A DNA stretch of 64,000 bases, from NCBI RefSeq assembly GCF_014268745.2, contig NZ_JABWRB020000001.1, positions 1,364,001 to 1,428,000 on the forward strand. Reading direction: 5' to 3'. The translations under genes and the position numbers were made by a program. The notes under the pieces were generated by a model that was not told the origin of the DNA, ran no database searches, and saw only the letters and a program-made list of their open reading frames with translations. Origin of the DNA: Pseudomonas zanjanensis (lineage in GTDB: Bacteria > Pseudomonadota > Gammaproteobacteria > Pseudomonadales > Pseudomonadaceae). Shown piece after piece: positions 58,658 to 64,000 of this stretch. Each line of letters begins with the position of its first letter. Within the stretch, counting starts at the first letter, position 1.

Positions 58658-60160
58658 ATGAGCGACGCCCCGGTAGTAGGCCATTACATCAACGGTCAGG
58701 TCCAGGACAGCGAGAGTCCACGGTCCAGCAACGTCTTCAATCCGGCCACCGGTGCGGTGCAGGCGCGGGTGGCCCTGGCCGAACCGAGTACCGTCGACGC
58801 GGCGGTGGCCTCGGCGCTGGCGGCGTTCCCAGCCTGGTCCGAGCAGTCGTCATTGCGCCGTTCGCGGGTGATGTTCAAGTTCAAGGAACTGCTCGATCGT
58901 CACCACGACGAACTGGCCCAAATCATCAGCCGTGAACACGGCAAGGTGCTGTCCGATGCCCACGGCGAGGTCACCCGCGGCATCGAGATCGTCGAGTACG
59001 CCTGCGGTGCGCCGAACCTGCTCAAGACCGATTTCAGCGACAACATCGGTGGCGGCATCGACAACTGGAACCTGCGCCAGCCCCTGGGCGTTTGCGCCGG
59101 GGTCACGCCGTTCAATTTCCCGGTGATGGTGCCGCTGTGGATGATTCCCCTGGCGCTGGTTGCCGGCAACTGCTTCATCCTCAAGCCTTCGGAACGCGAC
59201 CCGTCCGCCAGTTTGCTGATGGCCCGCTTGCTGACCGAAGCCGGCCTGCCGGACGGTGTGTTCAACGTGGTCCAGGGTGACAAGGTCGCGGTGGATGCGC
59301 TGTTGCAGCACCCGGACATCGAAGCGATTTCCTTTGTCGGCTCCACGCCCATCGCCGAGTACATCCACCAGCAGGGCACGGCCCACGGCAAGCGTGTGCA
59401 GGCCCTGGGCGGGGCCAAGAATCACATGATCGTCATGCCCGATGCCGACCTCGACCAGGCGGCGGACGCCTTGATCGGTGCCGCCTACGGCTCGGCCGGT
59501 GAACGCTGCATGGCCATTTCCATCGCCGTGGCAGTGGGCGACGTCGGCGACGAACTGATCGCTCGCCTGCTGCCGCGTATCGACCAGTTGAAAGTCGGCA
59601 ACGGCCAGCAACCCGGCACCGACATGGGGCCCCTGGTCACCGCCGAGCACAAGGCCAAGGTCGAAGGTTTCATCGATGCCGGCGTGGCCGAGGGTGCCCG
59701 GCTGATTGTCGATGGCCGAGGCTTCAAAGTGCCGGGGGCGGAGCAGGGGTTCTTTGTCGGGGCGACGCTGTTCGATCAGGTCACTGCCGAGATGAGCATC
59801 TACCAGCAAGAGATTTTCGGCCCGGTGCTGGGGATCGTGCGTGTGCCGGACTTCGCCACGGCGGTGGCGTTGATCAACGCCCATGAGTTCGGCAACGGCG
59901 TGTCGTGCTTCACCCGCGACGGCGGCATCGCCCGGGCGTTCGCCCGCAGTATCAAGGTCGGCATGGTGGGCATCAACGTGCCGATTCCGGTGCCCATGGC
60001 CTGGCATTCCTTTGGCGGCTGGAAGCGCTCGTTGTTCGGCGACCACCATGCCTACGGCGAGGAAGGCCTGCGCTTCTACAGCCGCTACAAGAGTGTGATG
60101 CAGCGCTGGCCCGACAGCATCGCCAAGGGTCCTGAATTCAGCATGCCGACTGCCCAATAA
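58658..60160 (+). CDS. iolA: CoA-acylating (methyl)malonate-semialdehyde dehydrogenase
   Basis: A 500-residue aldehyde dehydrogenase that turns malonate semialdehyde into acetyl-CoA and CO2, the last inositol step; it also acts on methylmalonate semialdehyde in valine breakdown. It has [15 protein letters not shown], nucleophile Cys284 in [11 protein letters not shown] and the end [10 protein letters not shown]. Placement inside the iol operon favours IolA over the valine-operon paralogue MmsA. Confidence 0.95.
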   Translation: MSDAPVVGHYINGQVQDSESPRSSNVFNPATGAVQARVALAEPSTVDAAVASALAAFPAWSEQSSLRRSRVMFKFKELLDRHHDELAQIISREHGKVLSDAHGEVTRGIEIVEYACGAPNLLKTDFSDNIGGGIDNWNLRQPLGVCAGVTPFNFPVMVPLWMIPLALVAGNCFILKPSERDPSASLLMARLLTEAGLPDGVFNVVQGDKVAVDALLQHPDIEAISFVGSTPIAEYIHQQGTAHGKRVQALGGAKNHMIVMPDADLDQAADALIGAAYGSAGERCMAISIAVAVGDVGDELIARLLPRIDQLKVGNGQQPGTDMGPLVTAEHKAKVEGFIDAGVAEGARLIVDGRGFKVPGAEQGFFVGATLFDQVTAEMSIYQQEIFGPVLGIVRVPDFATAVALINAHEFGNGVSCFTRDGGIARAFARSIKVGMVGINVPIPVPMAWHSFGGWKRSLFGDHHAYGEEGLRFYSRYKSVMQRWPDSIAKGPEFSMPTAQ

Positions 60161-60196
60161 CGCATTTTTCGAATGACTGCCGGAGGGAGAACAACA

Positions 60197-61018
60197 ATGA
60201 ACAAGCCCCTGCGTTTTGCCTTGAACCGAATGGTTGCCCCGCGCCTGTCACTGCCGGCATTCATCGACTTGGCCCTGGCGTTGAAAACCGATGCCATCGA
60301 GATTCGCAACGACCTGAAGGGTGTCGAGATCGAAGACGGCATGCCGCCGGCTCGCGTCCGTGAATTGTGCGAGGCCCGCGGCATCAAGGTGCTGTCGATC
60401 AACGCCCTGTACCCCTTCGATGTGTGGAACGAAGAGCGCCGCGCCCAGGCCGTGCGGCTGGCCGACTACGCCCGCGAGTGCGGCGCCGAGGGGCTGGTGA
60501 TGTGCCCACTCAATGACCGCGCCGACCCGCGCAGCGAAGCCGAGCGTGCGGCTGGGCTGCGTACTGCCCTCAGTGAATTGGCACCGATCCTGCGCGCCTT
60601 CGGCATCTACGGTTTCATCGAACCCCTGGGTTTCGAAGAGTGCTCGTTGCGCCGCAAGCGCACGGCGGTGGAAGCGATCAAGAGCATTGGCGGGCTGGAT
60701 GTGTTCCGCCTGGTGCACGACACCTTCCACCATCATCTGGCCGGCGAGCAGGAGTTCTTCCCCGAACTGACCGGGCTGGTGCACATCTCCGGCGTCGAGG
60801 ATGCCCAGGCACCTCTGGCGACGATTCGTGACGGCCACCGGGTGCTGGTGGGCGAGGCCGACATCCTCGGCAATGCCAAGCAGATCGAGGCGTTGCTCAG
60901 TGGCGGTTATGACGGTTACCTGTCTTTCGAGCCATTTGCCGAGAGCGTCCATGAGCTGGCCGACATTCGCCAGGCGTTGGGGGCGAGCATGAACCACTTG
61001 CAAAGCTCACGGGCATGA
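60197..61018 (+). CDS. iolI: Inosose isomerase-like TIM-barrel protein IolI
   Basis: A 273-residue xylose-isomerase-like TIM barrel. It has metal-site segments IEPLGFEECSLRR, LVHDTFHHHLAG and LVHISGVED, as in IolI (2-keto-myo-inositol isomerase). IolI interconverts inososes so that other inositol isomers enter the pathway. The ATG at 60197 follows GGAGGGAG; eight upstream codons are in frame but unneeded. Confidence 0.88.
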   Translation: MNKPLRFALNRMVAPRLSLPAFIDLALALKTDAIEIRNDLKGVEIEDGMPPARVRELCEARGIKVLSINALYPFDVWNEERRAQAVRLADYARECGAEGLVMCPLNDRADPRSEAERAAGLRTALSELAPILRAFGIYGFIEPLGFEECSLRRKRTAVEAIKSIGGLDVFRLVHDTFHHHLAGEQEFFPELTGLVHISGVEDAQAPLATIRDGHRVLVGEADILGNAKQIEALLSGGYDGYLSFEPFAESVHELADIRQALGASMNHLQSSRA

Positions 61019-61048
61019 GCCCGTTATCAACCTGATGAAGATCCCCCT

Positions 61049-61139
61049 TGTGGGAGCGGGCTTGCTCGCGAAGGCGGCAGTCCATCCAACATTGATGTGG
61101 CCTGACATACCGCTTTCGCGAGCAAGCCCGCTCCCACAG
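61049..61139. repeat. REP pair between iolI and iolD
   Basis: Inverted GTGGGAGCGGGC-family copies, 46 bp before the iolD start. Confidence 0.9.
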
Positions 61140-61185
61140 GGGAGTGAGCAAACCGCCAGATTTGCATTCCAGACAAGGTGCAAGC

Positions 61186-64000
<2,815 letters not shown>

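Overview
The window reads as chromosome of a Pseudomonas of the fluorescens lineage. The evidence is high-GC coding sequence, many copies of the two REP hairpin families typical of these genomes, an aerobic cobalamin pathway (CobE/M/W/N with CbtAB), a periplasmic cis/trans fatty acid isomerase, and a Pseudomonas-type inositol cluster. The species is not resolved. No rRNA, tRNA or CRISPR array was seen.

Layout. 1-3616: the 3' part of an LRR-NEL E3 ubiquitin ligase-like effector. 3690-10546: metH, cti and nfuA. 10914-22287: cobalamin genes. cbtB-cbtA-cobE-cobM run leftward and cobW-cobN-chlI/chlD run rightward, each operon led by its own cobalamin riboswitch. Between the riboswitches lies a low-GC island (about 13.4-15.14 kb). 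It encodes a HlyC/MceI-like acyltransferase, a double-glycine-type microcin-like precursor and two duplicated small membrane proteins that may be immunity proteins. The chlI/chlD pair is joined by a textbook -1 frameshift signal. 22491-24534: a PLD-fold protein and a small secreted Cys-rich protein. 24946-31674: a polar amino acid ABC transporter, RidA, an IclR regulator, a D-threonine aldolase/D-serine dehydratase-like PLP enzyme and a KDG-type sugar kinase. 31821-35933: a parvulin, a hybrid histidine kinase and a PilT/PilU-type ATPase.

36205-42280 is a 3-hydroxybutyrate/acetoacetate module: GntP permease, 3-hydroxybutyrate dehydrogenase and acetoacetyl-CoA synthetase under a sigma-54 activator (HbcR-like). 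A -24/-12 promoter and three matching palindromic candidate activator sites are visible. 42335-43509 is an IS110-family element (IS621-like layout) inserted inside a REP. Its 5' non-coding end carries a candidate bridge RNA whose loops match the REP target and the element's own ends. 43600-49154 is a yejABEF peptide importer. 49359-53566 holds a second parvulin, a family I lipase, a repeat-domain protein of unknown function, a seven-unit REP array and a glutathione transferase.

53596-64000 is a myo-inositol catabolic cluster: an RpiR-type regulator facing iolC-iolE-iolB-iolA-iolI-iolD-iolG, with a GGAA-N6-TTCC operator in the divergent region. iolG runs off the window end. REP pairs fill most intergenic spaces. 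Gene calls rest on reading translated motifs and on family knowledge; no database search was possible.
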